Part shown: one piece after another, positions 18,087 through 26,828 of the stretch | How positions within the stretch are numbered: the first letter of the stretch is position 1 | Layout of the letters: each line of letters opens with the position of its first letter | Notes under the pieces: generated by a model | Told to the model about the DNA's origin: nothing | Seen by the model: only the letters and a program-made list of their open reading frames with translations | Database searches by the model: none | Source of the DNA: Flavobacterium sp. | Lineage (GTDB): Bacteria > Bacteroidota > Bacteroidia > Flavobacteriales > Flavobacteriaceae | Reading direction: 5' to 3' | DNA: 39,657 bases | Assembly: GCF_027531705.1 (NCBI RefSeq) | Contig: NZ_JAPZSP010000038.1 | Coordinates: 1 to 39,657, forward strand | Position numbers and translations under genes: made by a program

Positions 18087-18104
18087 TTGTCAATTAGCTG
18101 ACAA
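18087..18104. promoter_or_regulatory. Inverted repeat TTGTCA-ATTAGC-TGACAA upstream of clpC
   Basis: Perfect 6-base arms with a 6-base spacer, 73 bases before the clpC ATG in the gyrA-clpC divergent region. It is neither a CIRCE nor a CtsR site as I know them. It could be an operator for clpC, gyrA or both. Confidence 0.35.
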
Positions 18105-18176
18105 GAGTTTCTTGAGGAATGGTTTTTGCAATTCTCAAATAAAATCAATAAATTTACATTAGAAAAAAAGATAAAA

Positions 18177-20720
18177 ATGGATGATAATTTTTCACCAAGA
18201 GTCAAGGATGTAATCACTTACAGTAAAGAAGAAGCCCTAAGATTAGGACACGACTTTATTGGAACTGAACATTTAATGCTCGGAATTTTGAGAGATGGAA
18301 ATGGAAAAGCAATTTCAATTTTGAACAATTTGGCAGTAGATTTAGACCATTTGAGAAGAAAAGTTGAAGTTTTGAGTCCAGCCAATCCAAATATTTTGGT
18401 TAATAATGATAAAAAAAATCTTCATCTAACACGACAAGCTGAAAGAGCATTAAAGACAACTTTCTTGGAGGCAAAAGTCTTTCAAAGCACTTCTATCAGT
18501 ACCGCACATTTATTATTGTGTATTCTAAGAAATGAAAACGATCCTACAACAAAGCTTTTGAATAAATTAAAAATTGATTACGATTTAGCTAAAGAACAAT
18601 ATTTGAATATGACACCAAGTGAAAATAATTTTATAGAAAACTTGCCTAGAAATGAATCTTATAACGAAGATTCAGGTCAAGATGACAGTTTAAAAGGCGA
18701 TAGTTTTAACAACCCAGCCAATAAATCAAACAAAAAATCTAAAACACCAGTTTTAGATAACTTTGGTCGTGACTTAACAGAAATGGCGGAAGAAGGCAAA
18801 CTCGATCCTGTTGTTGGTCGTGAAAAAGAGATTGAAAGAGTTTCTCAAATTTTGAGTAGAAGAAAGAAAAATAATCCTTTACTTATTGGTGAACCTGGAG
18901 TCGGAAAATCAGCAATTGCTGAAGGTTTGGCATTGCGAATTATCCAAAAGAAAGTTTCAAGAATTCTTTTCGGAAAAAGAGTTGTTACGCTTGATTTAGC
19001 GAGTTTAGTTGCTGGCACAAAATACCGTGGACAGTTTGAAGAACGCATGAAAGCTGTAATGAATGAATTGGAAAAAAACGACGACATCATTCTTTTTATT
19101 GATGAAATCCATACAATTGTTGGTGCTGGTGGCGCTACAGGTTCTTTAGATGCCTCCAACATGTTTAAACCTGCGTTAGCTCGTGGCGAAATACAATGTA
19201 TTGGTGCCACAACATTAGACGAATACCGTCAATATATTGAAAAAGATGGCGCATTAGAAAGACGTTTTCAAAAAGTAATTGTAGAACCAACTTCGGTTGA
19301 AGAAACGATTACCATTTTGAATAATATCAAAAACAAATACGAAGACCACCACAATGTAACTTTTACAGATGAAGCAATCGAAGCCTGTGTAAAATTGACC
19401 GACAGATATATGTCTGAACGCTTTTTACCAGACAAAGCTATTGATGCTTTAGACGAAGCAGGTTCTCGTGTGCACATAACAAATATTGATGTTCCTAAAC
19501 AAATTTTGGATTTAGAACGTCAGTTAGAAGAAGTTCGTGAACTTAAAAATTCGGTTGTAAAAAGACAGAAATATGAAGAAGCGGCTAAACTTCGTGATGA
19601 TGAGAAAAAATTAGAAAAAGATCTTGCAATTGCTCAAGAACAATGGGAAGAAGATTCTAAAAATAATAGAATTCAAGTTACCGAAGACAATGTTGCTGAT
19701 GTGGTTTCTATGATGACTGGAATTCCTGTTAATCGTATTGCACAAACCGAAAGTAACAAATTAGCTAAGCTGCCTGAACTTATTGAAAACAAAGTGATTG
19801 GTCAAAAAGATGCAGTTTTAAAAATTGCTCGTTCTATTCAAAGAAATCGTGCTGGATTGAAAGATCCAAATCGTCCAATTGGTTCGTTTATTTTCTTAGG
19901 TCAAACTGGTGTTGGTAAAACACAATTGGCAAAAGTATTAGCAAAAGAATTATTCGATTCTGAAGATGCGTTAATTCGTATTGACATGAGTGAATACATG
20001 GAAAAATTTGCTATTTCTCGTTTAATTGGTGCGCCTCCAGGATACGTTGGTTATGAAGAAGGCGGACAATTAACCGAAAAAGTTAGAAGAAAACCTTATT
20101 GCGTAGTGCTTTTAGACGAAATTGAAAAAGCGCATCCAGATGTTTTCAACATGATGTTGCAGGTTTTGGATGATGGTTATTTGACTGATAGTTTAGGTCG
20201 CAAAATCGATTTTAAAAACACCATTATCATCATGACATCTAATGTTGGTGCGCGTCAACTGAAAGATTTTGGTCAAGGTGTTGGATTTGGCACAGCTGCA
20301 CGTATTGCAAATGCTGAGGATAATTCAAAAAGCATCATCGAAAATGCTTTGAAAAAAACATTCGCACCAGAGTTTTTAAATAGAATTGATGACGTTATTG
20401 TTTTCAATGCTTTAGAAAAAGAAGACATCAATTTGATTATCGAAATTGAATTGAAAAAATTATACGCTCGTGTTAAAGATTTAGGTTACAACCTTTCTTT
20501 ATCTGATAAAGCAAAAGCATTTATTGCCGACAAAGGTTTTGATAAACAATTTGGTGCTCGTCCACTAAAAAGAGCTATTCAAAAATATGTTGAAGATGCA
20601 CTTGCCGAAGAAATTATCACTTCCAAAATTGGTGCTGGTGACGAAATCTTTATGGATATTGAAGATGGCGCAGAAGAATTAACCGTTAAAATTTCAAAAG
20701 CTGAAAAACCAACCAGTTAA
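18177..20720 (+). CDS. clpC: ATP-dependent Clp protease ATP-binding subunit ClpC
   Basis: An 847-residue AAA+ unfoldase that feeds substrates to ClpP and takes part in protein quality control. The N domain (about 1-145) has 'FSPRVKDVITYSKEEALRLGHDFIGTEHLMLG'. The first ATPase has Walker A 'GEPGVGKS' and Walker B 'ILFIDEIH'. A UVR-like middle segment 'KYEEAAKLRDDEKKLEKDL' is diagnostic for ClpC over ClpB. The second ATPase has 'GQTGVGKT' and 'VVLLDEIEKAHPDVFN'. I use ATG 18177 (MDDNFSPRVKD); a TTG at 18126 would add 17 residues outside the family's N-terminus. A short spacer rich in Asn, Ser and Asp (about 150-200) follows the N domain. A terminator lies 22 bases after the stop. Confidence 0.95.
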   Translation: MDDNFSPRVKDVITYSKEEALRLGHDFIGTEHLMLGILRDGNGKAISILNNLAVDLDHLRRKVEVLSPANPNILVNNDKKNLHLTRQAERALKTTFLEAKVFQSTSISTAHLLLCILRNENDPTTKLLNKLKIDYDLAKEQYLNMTPSENNFIENLPRNESYNEDSGQDDSLKGDSFNNPANKSNKKSKTPVLDNFGRDLTEMAEEGKLDPVVGREKEIERVSQILSRRKKNNPLLIGEPGVGKSAIAEGLALRIIQKKVSRILFGKRVVTLDLASLVAGTKYRGQFEERMKAVMNELEKNDDIILFIDEIHTIVGAGGATGSLDASNMFKPALARGEIQCIGATTLDEYRQYIEKDGALERRFQKVIVEPTSVEETITILNNIKNKYEDHHNVTFTDEAIEACVKLTDRYMSERFLPDKAIDALDEAGSRVHITNIDVPKQILDLERQLEEVRELKNSVVKRQKYEEAAKLRDDEKKLEKDLAIAQEQWEEDSKNNRIQVTEDNVADVVSMMTGIPVNRIAQTESNKLAKLPELIENKVIGQKDAVLKIARSIQRNRAGLKDPNRPIGSFIFLGQTGVGKTQLAKVLAKELFDSEDALIRIDMSEYMEKFAISRLIGAPPGYVGYEEGGQLTEKVRRKPYCVVLLDEIEKAHPDVFNMMLQVLDDGYLTDSLGRKIDFKNTIIIMTSNVGARQLKDFGQGVGFGTAARIANAEDNSKSIIENALKKTFAPEFLNRIDDVIVFNALEKEDINLIIEIELKKLYARVKDLGYNLSLSDKAKAFIADKGFDKQFGARPLKRAIQKYVEDALAEEIITSKIGAGDEIFMDIEDGAEELTVKISKAEKPTS

Positions 20721-20741
20721 TTCTAAATAAAAATGATTTAT

Positions 20742-20775
20742 AAAATCCGTTTTGTGAAAGCAAAGCGGATTTTTT
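20742..20775 (+). terminator. Rho-independent terminator after clpC
   Basis: AAAATCCG pairs with CGGATTTT, and the stem extends inward through TTTTG/CAAAG (one G-U) around a TGAAAG loop. A T run follows. Confidence 0.85.
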
Positions 20776-20856
20776 ATTTTAAAATTATTTCACAAAACTT
20801 TATAATTTGCAAAAAAATTAACAACTCATATATTATTACTTTTACAAAAAAAAGAA

Positions 20857-22644
20857 ATGCCTAGATTCGAGGAAAATAATTTACCAAAAGCAAAGCTAAA
20901 TGCAAGTTCATTAAGCAAAGCAATTTTAATATTTAAATATTCAGATAATCACAAATGGAAATTCTATTTGGGATTATTTTTTCTTTTGCTAACAGGCGGA
21001 ACAGCATTGGCTTTTCCTAAATTATTGGGAATGTTAGTCGATTGTGTCAATGCGAAAGATTTGGTGAAAGCCAAAAACATTGCGCTTGGACTAATGGGAA
21101 TTTTGATGCTACAATCTTTCTTTTCGTTTTTTAGATTATCATTATTTATAAATTTTACTGAAAATACGCTGGCTAACATCCGATTGGCTTTGTATAGTAA
21201 TTTGATAAAATTACCAATGACGTTTTTTTCTCAAAAAAGAGTTGGTGAATTAAATAGTCGAATTAGCTCTGATATTACCCAAATTCAAGATACTTTAACT
21301 TCAACCATAGCTGAATTTTTACGTCAATTTATTTTAATAATTGGCGGAATTATTTTCTTGGCAACTATAAGTCCAAAGTTGACTTTGATGATGCTTTCTA
21401 TTGTTCCAGTAGTGGCTGTTGCTGCTGTTATTTTTGGCAGATTTATTAGAAAATATTCCAAAAAAGTTCAAGATCAAGTGGCAGAAAGTCAAGTGATTGT
21501 AGAAGAAACTTTGCAAGGAATTACAAATGTAAAAGCTTTCGCAAACGAATGGTACGAAATTGCAAGATACAAAGGCAAAATCCAAGAAATTGTAAAAATT
21601 GCTATCAAAGGTGGACAATATCGTGGTTATTTTGCATCGTTCATTATTTTCTGCTTGTTTGGCGCTATTGTTGCCGTAGTTTGGTATGGTGTAAGTTTGT
21701 GTATAAACGGCGAAATTAAAGGCGTTGGTGAATTGATTTCGTTTGTTTTATATTCGACTTTTATTGGTGCTTCGTTTGGTGGAATTGCCGAGTTATATGC
21801 TCAAATTCAAAAAGCGGTTGGTGCAACCGAAAGAGTTTTTGAACTTTTAGACGAAACGCCAGAAAATATAAACTCCAATCAAAATCAATCAACTGAAAAA
21901 ATAAAAGGAAATGTAACTTTCAAAAATGTTGCTTTTCATTATCCATCTCGACCAGAAGTTCAAGTTTTGAAAGATGTTAGTTTTACTGCAAATTTTGGTC
22001 AAAAGATTGCGCTTGTTGGTCCAAGTGGTGCTGGTAAATCTACTATATCTTCGCTTCTATTGCGTTTTTATGATATTGAAAGTGGACAAATCTTAATCGA
22101 TGATAAAAACATTTACGATTATGATTTAGAAAATCTTCGTGGTAACATGAGTATTGTTCCGCAAGATGTAATTTTATTTGGCGGAAGCATTAGAGAAAAC
22201 ATCGCCTACGGAAAACCAAATGCTACCGATGAAGAAATATTTTTAGCAGCCAAACAAGCCAACGCATTAGATTTCGTAAACGGATTTCCTGAAAAATTCG
22301 ACACTTTGGTTGGAGAACGTGGAATAAAACTTTCTGGTGGACAACGTCAACGTATTGCAATAGCAAGAGCTTTGTTGAAAAATCCAAGTATTCTAATTTT
22401 GGACGAAGCAACCTCGTCATTAGATAGTGAAAGTGAAAAATTAGTACAAGAAGCTTTAGAAAATTTAATGGAAGGAAGAACGAGTATCATTATTGCACAC
22501 CGACTTTCAACAATAAGAAGAGCCGATGCCATATTAGTTTTAAATGATGGAAAAATAGCCGAAAAAGGAACACACAAAGAACTACTCGAAATTGAAAATG
22601 GTATTTATAAGAATTTGAGTAATTTACAGTTTAGTGAATATTAG
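20857..22644 (+). CDS. ABC exporter, fused permease and ATPase (ABCB/MsbA type)
   Basis: A 595-residue half-transporter expected to work as a homodimer in the inner membrane. Six transmembrane segments lie between about residues 35 and 320 (for example 'FYLGLFFLLLTGGTALAFPKLLGMLV' and 'FILIIGGIIFLATISPKLTLMMLSIVPVVAV'). The ATPase domain follows from about 345: Walker A 'GPSGAGKST', signature 'LSGGQRQR', Walker B 'ILILDEATSSLD' and H-loop 'IIAHRLSTI'. The family exports lipids, peptides or drugs; MsbA-type lipid export is possible, but the substrate cannot be read from sequence. The nearest promoter-like element, TACTTTTA at 20837-20844, misses the last G of the consensus. Confidence 0.92.
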   Translation: MPRFEENNLPKAKLNASSLSKAILIFKYSDNHKWKFYLGLFFLLLTGGTALAFPKLLGMLVDCVNAKDLVKAKNIALGLMGILMLQSFFSFFRLSLFINFTENTLANIRLALYSNLIKLPMTFFSQKRVGELNSRISSDITQIQDTLTSTIAEFLRQFILIIGGIIFLATISPKLTLMMLSIVPVVAVAAVIFGRFIRKYSKKVQDQVAESQVIVEETLQGITNVKAFANEWYEIARYKGKIQEIVKIAIKGGQYRGYFASFIIFCLFGAIVAVVWYGVSLCINGEIKGVGELISFVLYSTFIGASFGGIAELYAQIQKAVGATERVFELLDETPENINSNQNQSTEKIKGNVTFKNVAFHYPSRPEVQVLKDVSFTANFGQKIALVGPSGAGKSTISSLLLRFYDIESGQILIDDKNIYDYDLENLRGNMSIVPQDVILFGGSIRENIAYGKPNATDEEIFLAAKQANALDFVNGFPEKFDTLVGERGIKLSGGQRQRIAIARALLKNPSILILDEATSSLDSESEKLVQEALENLMEGRTSIIIAHRLSTIRRADAILVLNDGKIAEKGTHKELLEIENGIYKNLSNLQFSEY

Positions 22645-22651
22645 GTTTATG

Positions 22652-22698
22652 ACCGCAAATTCGCAAATTTAAAGGAAAATAATTTGCGAATTTGCGGT
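22652..22698. repeat. Perfect 18-bp inverted repeat, REP-like hairpin
   Basis: Arms 22652-22669 and 22681-22698 are exact reverse complements with an 11-base loop. Each arm itself contains the motif CGCAAATT twice. It lies between the convergent ABC exporter and proline dehydrogenase genes, right after the exporter stop. No T run follows, so it is more like a dispersed hairpin element than a plain terminator. Confidence 0.8.
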
Positions 22699-22704
22699 AA
22701 ATAA

Positions 22705-22731
22705 AAATCCCAAGCTATTAACTCGGGATTT
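22705..22731. terminator. Weak hairpin AAATCCC/GGGATTT between convergent genes
   Basis: A seven-base stem with a 13-base loop, followed on the plus strand by TATTATTTTTT. It may end the exporter transcript or, read the other way, the proline dehydrogenase transcript. Confidence 0.5.
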
Positions 22732-22739
22732 ATTATTTT

Positions 22740-23909
22740 TTACTTAGATTTTCTTCTGTCTCTTTCTGCTTTCAATAAATTCAATTCTCTACTTGTTTGT
22801 CCTGCAACAGAAGTATTTTCTTCTGCACGTCGGATTAAGTAAGGCATCACATCTCGAACAGGTCCGAATGGTAAATATTTTGCAACATTGTATCCGTGTG
22901 AAGCTAAGTTATAACTTATGTTATCACTCATTCCGTAAAGTTGTCCAAACCAAATTCTTTGATCTTTTATTTCAATATTGTTGATTTTCAACATTTCCAT
23001 CAATTTATACGAGCTTTCTTCATTGTGCGTTCCTGCGAAGATTGCCATTTTATCAATATGCTTCATCATGTAGTCAACTGCAATATTATAGTTATCATCC
23101 GTTGCTTGTTTAGAAGCACAAATTGGTGTTGGATAGCCATTTTCTTCGGCACGTTTGTTCTCTTTTTCCATGTAAGCACCACGAACTAATTTCATTCCAA
23201 TGTAGAAACTATCAGCTTTTGCTCTTTCGTGTAATGCCTTAAGATAATCCATTCTATCCCAACGGTACATTTGTAAAGTATTGAAAACGATGACTTTTTC
23301 TTTATTGTATTTACGCATCATATCTTCAACTAAATCATCGGCTGCATCTTGCATCCAACTTTCTTCAGCATCAATTAATAAGGCAACATCTTTACTATGA
23401 GCAGTTTTACAAATGATTTCGAAACGTTCTTTAACTTTATCCCATTCTGCTTGTTCTTCTGCAGAAAGTGGTTGCTTCTCTCCTACTTTTGTGTATAAAT
23501 CCAATCGTCCTAAACCTGTTGGTTTGAAAACCGCAAACGGAATTGCTTGACGTTCTTTAGCAAACTCAACTGTTTTCAATGTCATTTCTAAAGCCGCATC
23601 AAATTGAGCTTCTTCTTCTTTTCCTTCTACTGAATAATCCAAAACCGATGAAACGCCTTTGGTATACATTTTATCAACTACAGAAAGGCAATCTATTTCA
23701 TTTACACCACCACAAAAGTGGTCGAAAACAGTGGCACGAATTAATCCGTCAACTGGTAAATGTGCTTTTAAAGCAAAGTTGGTGACTGCAGTTCCAATTC
23801 TAACCAATGGCTCATTGGCAATCATTTTGAAAAGGAAATAAGCTCTGTCTAATTCGGTATCGCTTTTTAAAGCAAAAGCAACTTCGGTATTGTTGAAAAT
23901 TTTGTCCAT
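22740..23909 (-). CDS. Proline dehydrogenase (FAD-dependent, monofunctional)
   Basis: It oxidises L-proline to pyrroline-5-carboxylate and passes electrons to the quinone pool. The 389-residue product is a stand-alone PRODH barrel without the P5C dehydrogenase part of PutA. The family signature at the C-terminus, 'PYLIRRAEENTSVAGQTSREL', contains the substrate-binding Arg pair. 'MKLVRGAYMEKENKRAEENGYPTPI' matches the conserved barrel strand that precedes the flavin site. I start at ATG 23909 (MDKIFNNTEVAFALKSD) instead of a TTG ten codons upstream, because this matches the family N-terminus. A -7 element TATATTTG (minus, 23980-23987) lies about 70 bases upstream. Confidence 0.93.
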   Translation of the reverse strand: MDKIFNNTEVAFALKSDTELDRAYFLFKMIANEPLVRIGTAVTNFALKAHLPVDGLIRATVFDHFCGGVNEIDCLSVVDKMYTKGVSSVLDYSVEGKEEEAQFDAALEMTLKTVEFAKERQAIPFAVFKPTGLGRLDLYTKVGEKQPLSAEEQAEWDKVKERFEIICKTAHSKDVALLIDAEESWMQDAADDLVEDMMRKYNKEKVIVFNTLQMYRWDRMDYLKALHERAKADSFYIGMKLVRGAYMEKENKRAEENGYPTPICASKQATDDNYNIAVDYMMKHIDKMAIFAGTHNEESSYKLMEMLKINNIEIKDQRIWFGQLYGMSDNISYNLASHGYNVAKYLPFGPVRDVMPYLIRRAEENTSVAGQTSRELNLLKAERDRRKSK

Positions 23910-23979
23910 TTGTTTGTTAATAAGAAAACTAACTATCAAATTAAAATTGATGAATTAGTGATTATAGATAATGATTGCA

Positions 23980-23987
23980 CAAATATA
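23980..23987 (-). promoter_or_regulatory. -7 element TATATTTG ahead of proline dehydrogenase
   Basis: An exact TAnnTTTG on the minus strand, about 70 bases before the ATG at 23909. No TTG is found at the -33 spacing, where the sequence is already the end of the SDR gene. Confidence 0.4.
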
Positions 23988-24005
23988 ATTAGAATTTGAT
24001 AATTT

Positions 24006-25433
24006 TTATTTAGAATTGGCTATTCTTTTTATCATTCCGTTAAAAATAAAAAAATGAAATGGCAGCATACTGTACCAATATAATCTTCCAAAAATTCCTC
24101 TTGGTCTGAAAGTCGCTATTTGATGCAAATAATTATTATCGTCTATTCTAAACTCGAGCCAAGCTTCGCCAGGAACTTTCATTTCTGCAAAAAGCAATAA
24201 TCGTTTGTTCTCTTTATCGGCTAGCAAAACCCTCCAAAAATCAAGCGAATCGCCATTGTCTAAATGTGTCGGACTTGTTCTTCCGCGACGTAAACCAACT
24301 CCGCCAAATAGCTTGTCAATAAATCCGCGTAGTTGCCACATCCAATTGCCATAATACCAACCTTTTTCACCTCCAATTGACCAAATATTTTCCAGTACTT
24401 GTTTTGAATTTAATATTTTAATTTTTTTGCTGTCTTTCAAACATCCAAAGTTGGGTATTTGAATGTAATTTGTCAAATTTCCTTTCAATCGACTGCTTGT
24501 TAAACTATCTTTCCAACTTGAAATTACTAGGTTTTGTTCGATTTTTTCAAATGCAAGTTTAATGGCATCTACATAAGAAATTGGTTTTATTTTGAGCATT
24601 TTTTGAAGGCGATTGTCTTTACAAACAACTTCTACTTTCATGCTGTCAACCAGATTCATAGCCAATTTATAGGAAGTTGACGTAACAAAATACAACCAAT
24701 AAGATGACAATTTAGGAGTCATGATTGGAATTGTAATGATAGCCAACTTGATGCCACGAGTTTTAGCATACAATTGCATCATTTGCTTGTAAGTAATCAC
24801 ATTTGGACCACCAATATCAAACGATTCATCGAAGCAATCTTCTCGATTTTGAACACCAATTAAATACTTCATTACGTCACGAATCGCAATAGGTTGTGTT
24901 TTTGTTAAAACCCATTTTGGCGTAACCATAATTGGCAATTTTTCACATAAATCACGAATAATTTCAAAAGAAGAACTTCCTGAACCAACAATGATTCCAG
25001 CTTTGAGAACTGTTAAATTTGGTTTTCCTCCATATAAGATTTTCTCAACATTATTGCGTGAAAGCATGTGCTTAGACAATTTTGGATCGTTGACAATGCC
25101 ACTCAAATAAATGACTTGTTTGACCTTCATATAATCGGAATACAAATTGAAATTTTGAGCCGTTTTTGCCTCCATTAAATCAAATGTTTCCGTAGAACTC
25201 GACATGGAATGGATTAAAAAATAAGCAATGTCAATGTTTACAGGACAATTATCGAAATTAACTTCGTCTAAAAAGTCAACTTCCCAAATAGTTATCAATG
25301 AAAGTGTTTCTTTATCTAAACCTAAACGCATTTTGTCTCTAACGGCACAAATTACTTCATGACCTTGATTTAGTAACTCTGGAAGTAATCTTCGACCAAC
25401 GTAACCGTTTGCTCCTGTTAGTAAAACTTTCAT
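24006..25433 (-). CDS. NAD(P)-binding SDR protein with C-terminal DUF2867 domain
   Basis: A 475-residue two-domain protein. Residues 1-300 are an atypical short-chain dehydrogenase with the nucleotide loop 'GANGYVGRR' (Gly7, Gly10, Gly13), similar to NmrA/epimerase-type folds. Residues about 335-475 match DUF2867 ('SIGGEKGWYYGNWMWQLRGFIDKLFGGVGLRRGR', 'PGEAWLEFRID', 'FRPRGIFGRLYWYSMLPFH'), a START-like ligand pocket. The catalytic Tyr-x-x-x-Lys pair is not obvious. The substrate is unknown; hydrophobic or flavin/quinone-like ligands are possible. It starts 21 bases after the stop of the DASH cryptochrome and is the last gene of the photolyase island. I recall SDR-DUF2867 genes lying next to photolyases in other Bacteroidota. 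Confidence 0.85.
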   Translation of the reverse strand: MKVLLTGANGYVGRRLLPELLNQGHEVICAVRDKMRLGLDKETLSLITIWEVDFLDEVNFDNCPVNIDIAYFLIHSMSSSTETFDLMEAKTAQNFNLYSDYMKVKQVIYLSGIVNDPKLSKHMLSRNNVEKILYGGKPNLTVLKAGIIVGSGSSSFEIIRDLCEKLPIMVTPKWVLTKTQPIAIRDVMKYLIGVQNREDCFDESFDIGGPNVITYKQMMQLYAKTRGIKLAIITIPIMTPKLSSYWLYFVTSTSYKLAMNLVDSMKVEVVCKDNRLQKMLKIKPISYVDAIKLAFEKIEQNLVISSWKDSLTSSRLKGNLTNYIQIPNFGCLKDSKKIKILNSKQVLENIWSIGGEKGWYYGNWMWQLRGFIDKLFGGVGLRRGRTSPTHLDNGDSLDFWRVLLADKENKRLLLFAEMKVPGEAWLEFRIDDNNYLHQIATFRPRGIFGRLYWYSMLPFHFFIFNGMIKRIANSK

Positions 25434-25454
25434 TTTTAATAATTTATAAGTTAA

Positions 25455-26747
25455 TTAATCCTTCAACCACAAATTCCTATACTTTTTATCTTTATCATAA
25501 TCGGAAGCTTGTTTTTCAATATTAAAATAACGATTTCCTCTAGGATCATTACCCACTCCAGCAAGATAAGCCCAATTTCCCCAATTGCTGCAAACATCAT
25601 AATCAATTAGTTGTTGCTCAAAATAAGCTGCGCCATAACGCCAATCAAGTTTCAAATCATTACATAAATAACTAGCCACATTTTGACGACCACGATTGCT
25701 CATGAAACCTGTTAACTTTAATTCAATCATATTAGCATCAACAAAATCAACTCCTGTTTCGCCATCAATCCATTCTTGGAGTTGACTTGTGTTATGTTTG
25801 TTTACAGGTATTCCTTTGCTTTGAATTCCGGCTTGTTGAAAGAATTTGGCATTGTATTTTTTCATCATAAATCTAAAATAATCACGCCACAACAACTCAA
25901 AAACCAACCAATAAGTCGATTCATTGGCGCCAAATTGTTTTTCATATTTTTTTAATTCATCATAAATAAATCGCGGCGAGATACAACCTAAAGCCAACCA
26001 AGCCGAAAATTTTGATGAATAATCAGCACCAACTAAGCCGTTTCGAGTTTCCTTATATTCAGAAATACATTTAGTTTCAAAAAAATAATGATTTAATCTC
26101 GCTATAGCTTCTGTTTCACCACCATTAAATTGTAAAACTGATCTCGAATCTATTGGTTGAAAATCTAAACCTAATTCTTCTAATGTTGGTAATTTTAGAG
26201 GTTCAATTTCTGGAGATTTTATTTCTTTTGGTTCATCAAATGATACTCTAATAAAAGCATCTTTTTCTGTTTTTTTCCTGAAAGTAGTAAATACATCTGG
26301 AATATCTTTTATTGAAAAGGGCAAATCTTCAGCATGATATAATGTACTTGTGCTAAATGTTTTGAGCTCACATTTCAATTTGAATAATTCCTCTTGAACT
26401 CTGGCTTCTGTTTGTTTCTCTTCATATGAAACTTCACGTTTTGCAAAAACTTTAGTTACTTTATATTCTTGCACAATCTTAGGAATTTCAACTTCTGGTT
26501 TTCCTTTTAAAATCAATAAACCTGAACCAATTGCTCGCAAGTTTTTATCCAAATCAACTAGTGATTCTAATAAAAATTGTACTCTAAAATTTCCAGTTTT
26601 CTTAAATCCAAATTCAGTGGTAACGAAATTTGATTCGTCAAAACAATACACCGGAATTATTTCATCACTTTGTGAAATAGCTTTGATAAGTGTTTCATTA
26701 TCATGTAATCTTAAATCAGTTTTAAACCAAACTATACTCCTTCTCAT
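25455..26747 (-). CDS. DASH-family cryptochrome
   Basis: A 430-residue flavoprotein of the photolyase superfamily. DASH members repair cyclobutane dimers in single-stranded or loop DNA and may also sense blue light. An alpha/beta antenna domain starts 'SIVWFKTDLRLHDNETL', with 'FAKREVSYEEKQTEARV' at about 105-120. The FAD domain carries 'TGFMSNRGRQNVASYL', 'LDWRYGAAYFEQQLIDYDVCSNWGNWAYLAGVGNDPRGNRYFN' and ends shortly after. 'NWGNWAYLAGVGNDPR' is diagnostic for DASH. It is in line with the FeS photolyase gene (77-base gap holding tandem repeats) and the SDR gene (21-base gap). Confidence 0.93.
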   Translation of the reverse strand: MRRSIVWFKTDLRLHDNETLIKAISQSDEIIPVYCFDESNFVTTEFGFKKTGNFRVQFLLESLVDLDKNLRAIGSGLLILKGKPEVEIPKIVQEYKVTKVFAKREVSYEEKQTEARVQEELFKLKCELKTFSTSTLYHAEDLPFSIKDIPDVFTTFRKKTEKDAFIRVSFDEPKEIKSPEIEPLKLPTLEELGLDFQPIDSRSVLQFNGGETEAIARLNHYFFETKCISEYKETRNGLVGADYSSKFSAWLALGCISPRFIYDELKKYEKQFGANESTYWLVFELLWRDYFRFMMKKYNAKFFQQAGIQSKGIPVNKHNTSQLQEWIDGETGVDFVDANMIELKLTGFMSNRGRQNVASYLCNDLKLDWRYGAAYFEQQLIDYDVCSNWGNWAYLAGVGNDPRGNRYFNIEKQASDYDKDKKYRNLWLKD

Positions 26748-26788
26748 TTTTTTTATTTTATTATTTTAGTTTAATGTTACACGTTTTC

Positions 26789-26828
26789 AAACTTTTAAAC
26801 CCTTAAACACTTAAACTCTTAAACTTAT
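26789..26828. repeat. Five tandem 8-base units of the form AAACnnTT
   Basis: Consecutive octamers AAACTTTT, AAACCCTT, AAACACTT and AAACTCTT, with a divergent fifth (AAACTTAT), fill the gap between the DASH and FeS photolyase genes. They run onto the latter's stop codon (26825-26827). The exact 8-base period with two variable positions is clear. The function is unknown. Confidence 0.75.

Noticed and set aside
18126..18176. 17-codon N-terminal extension of ClpC from a TTG
   Set aside because: The family N-terminus begins at MDDNFSPRVKD (ATG 18177), and the extension is low-complexity and not domain-like.
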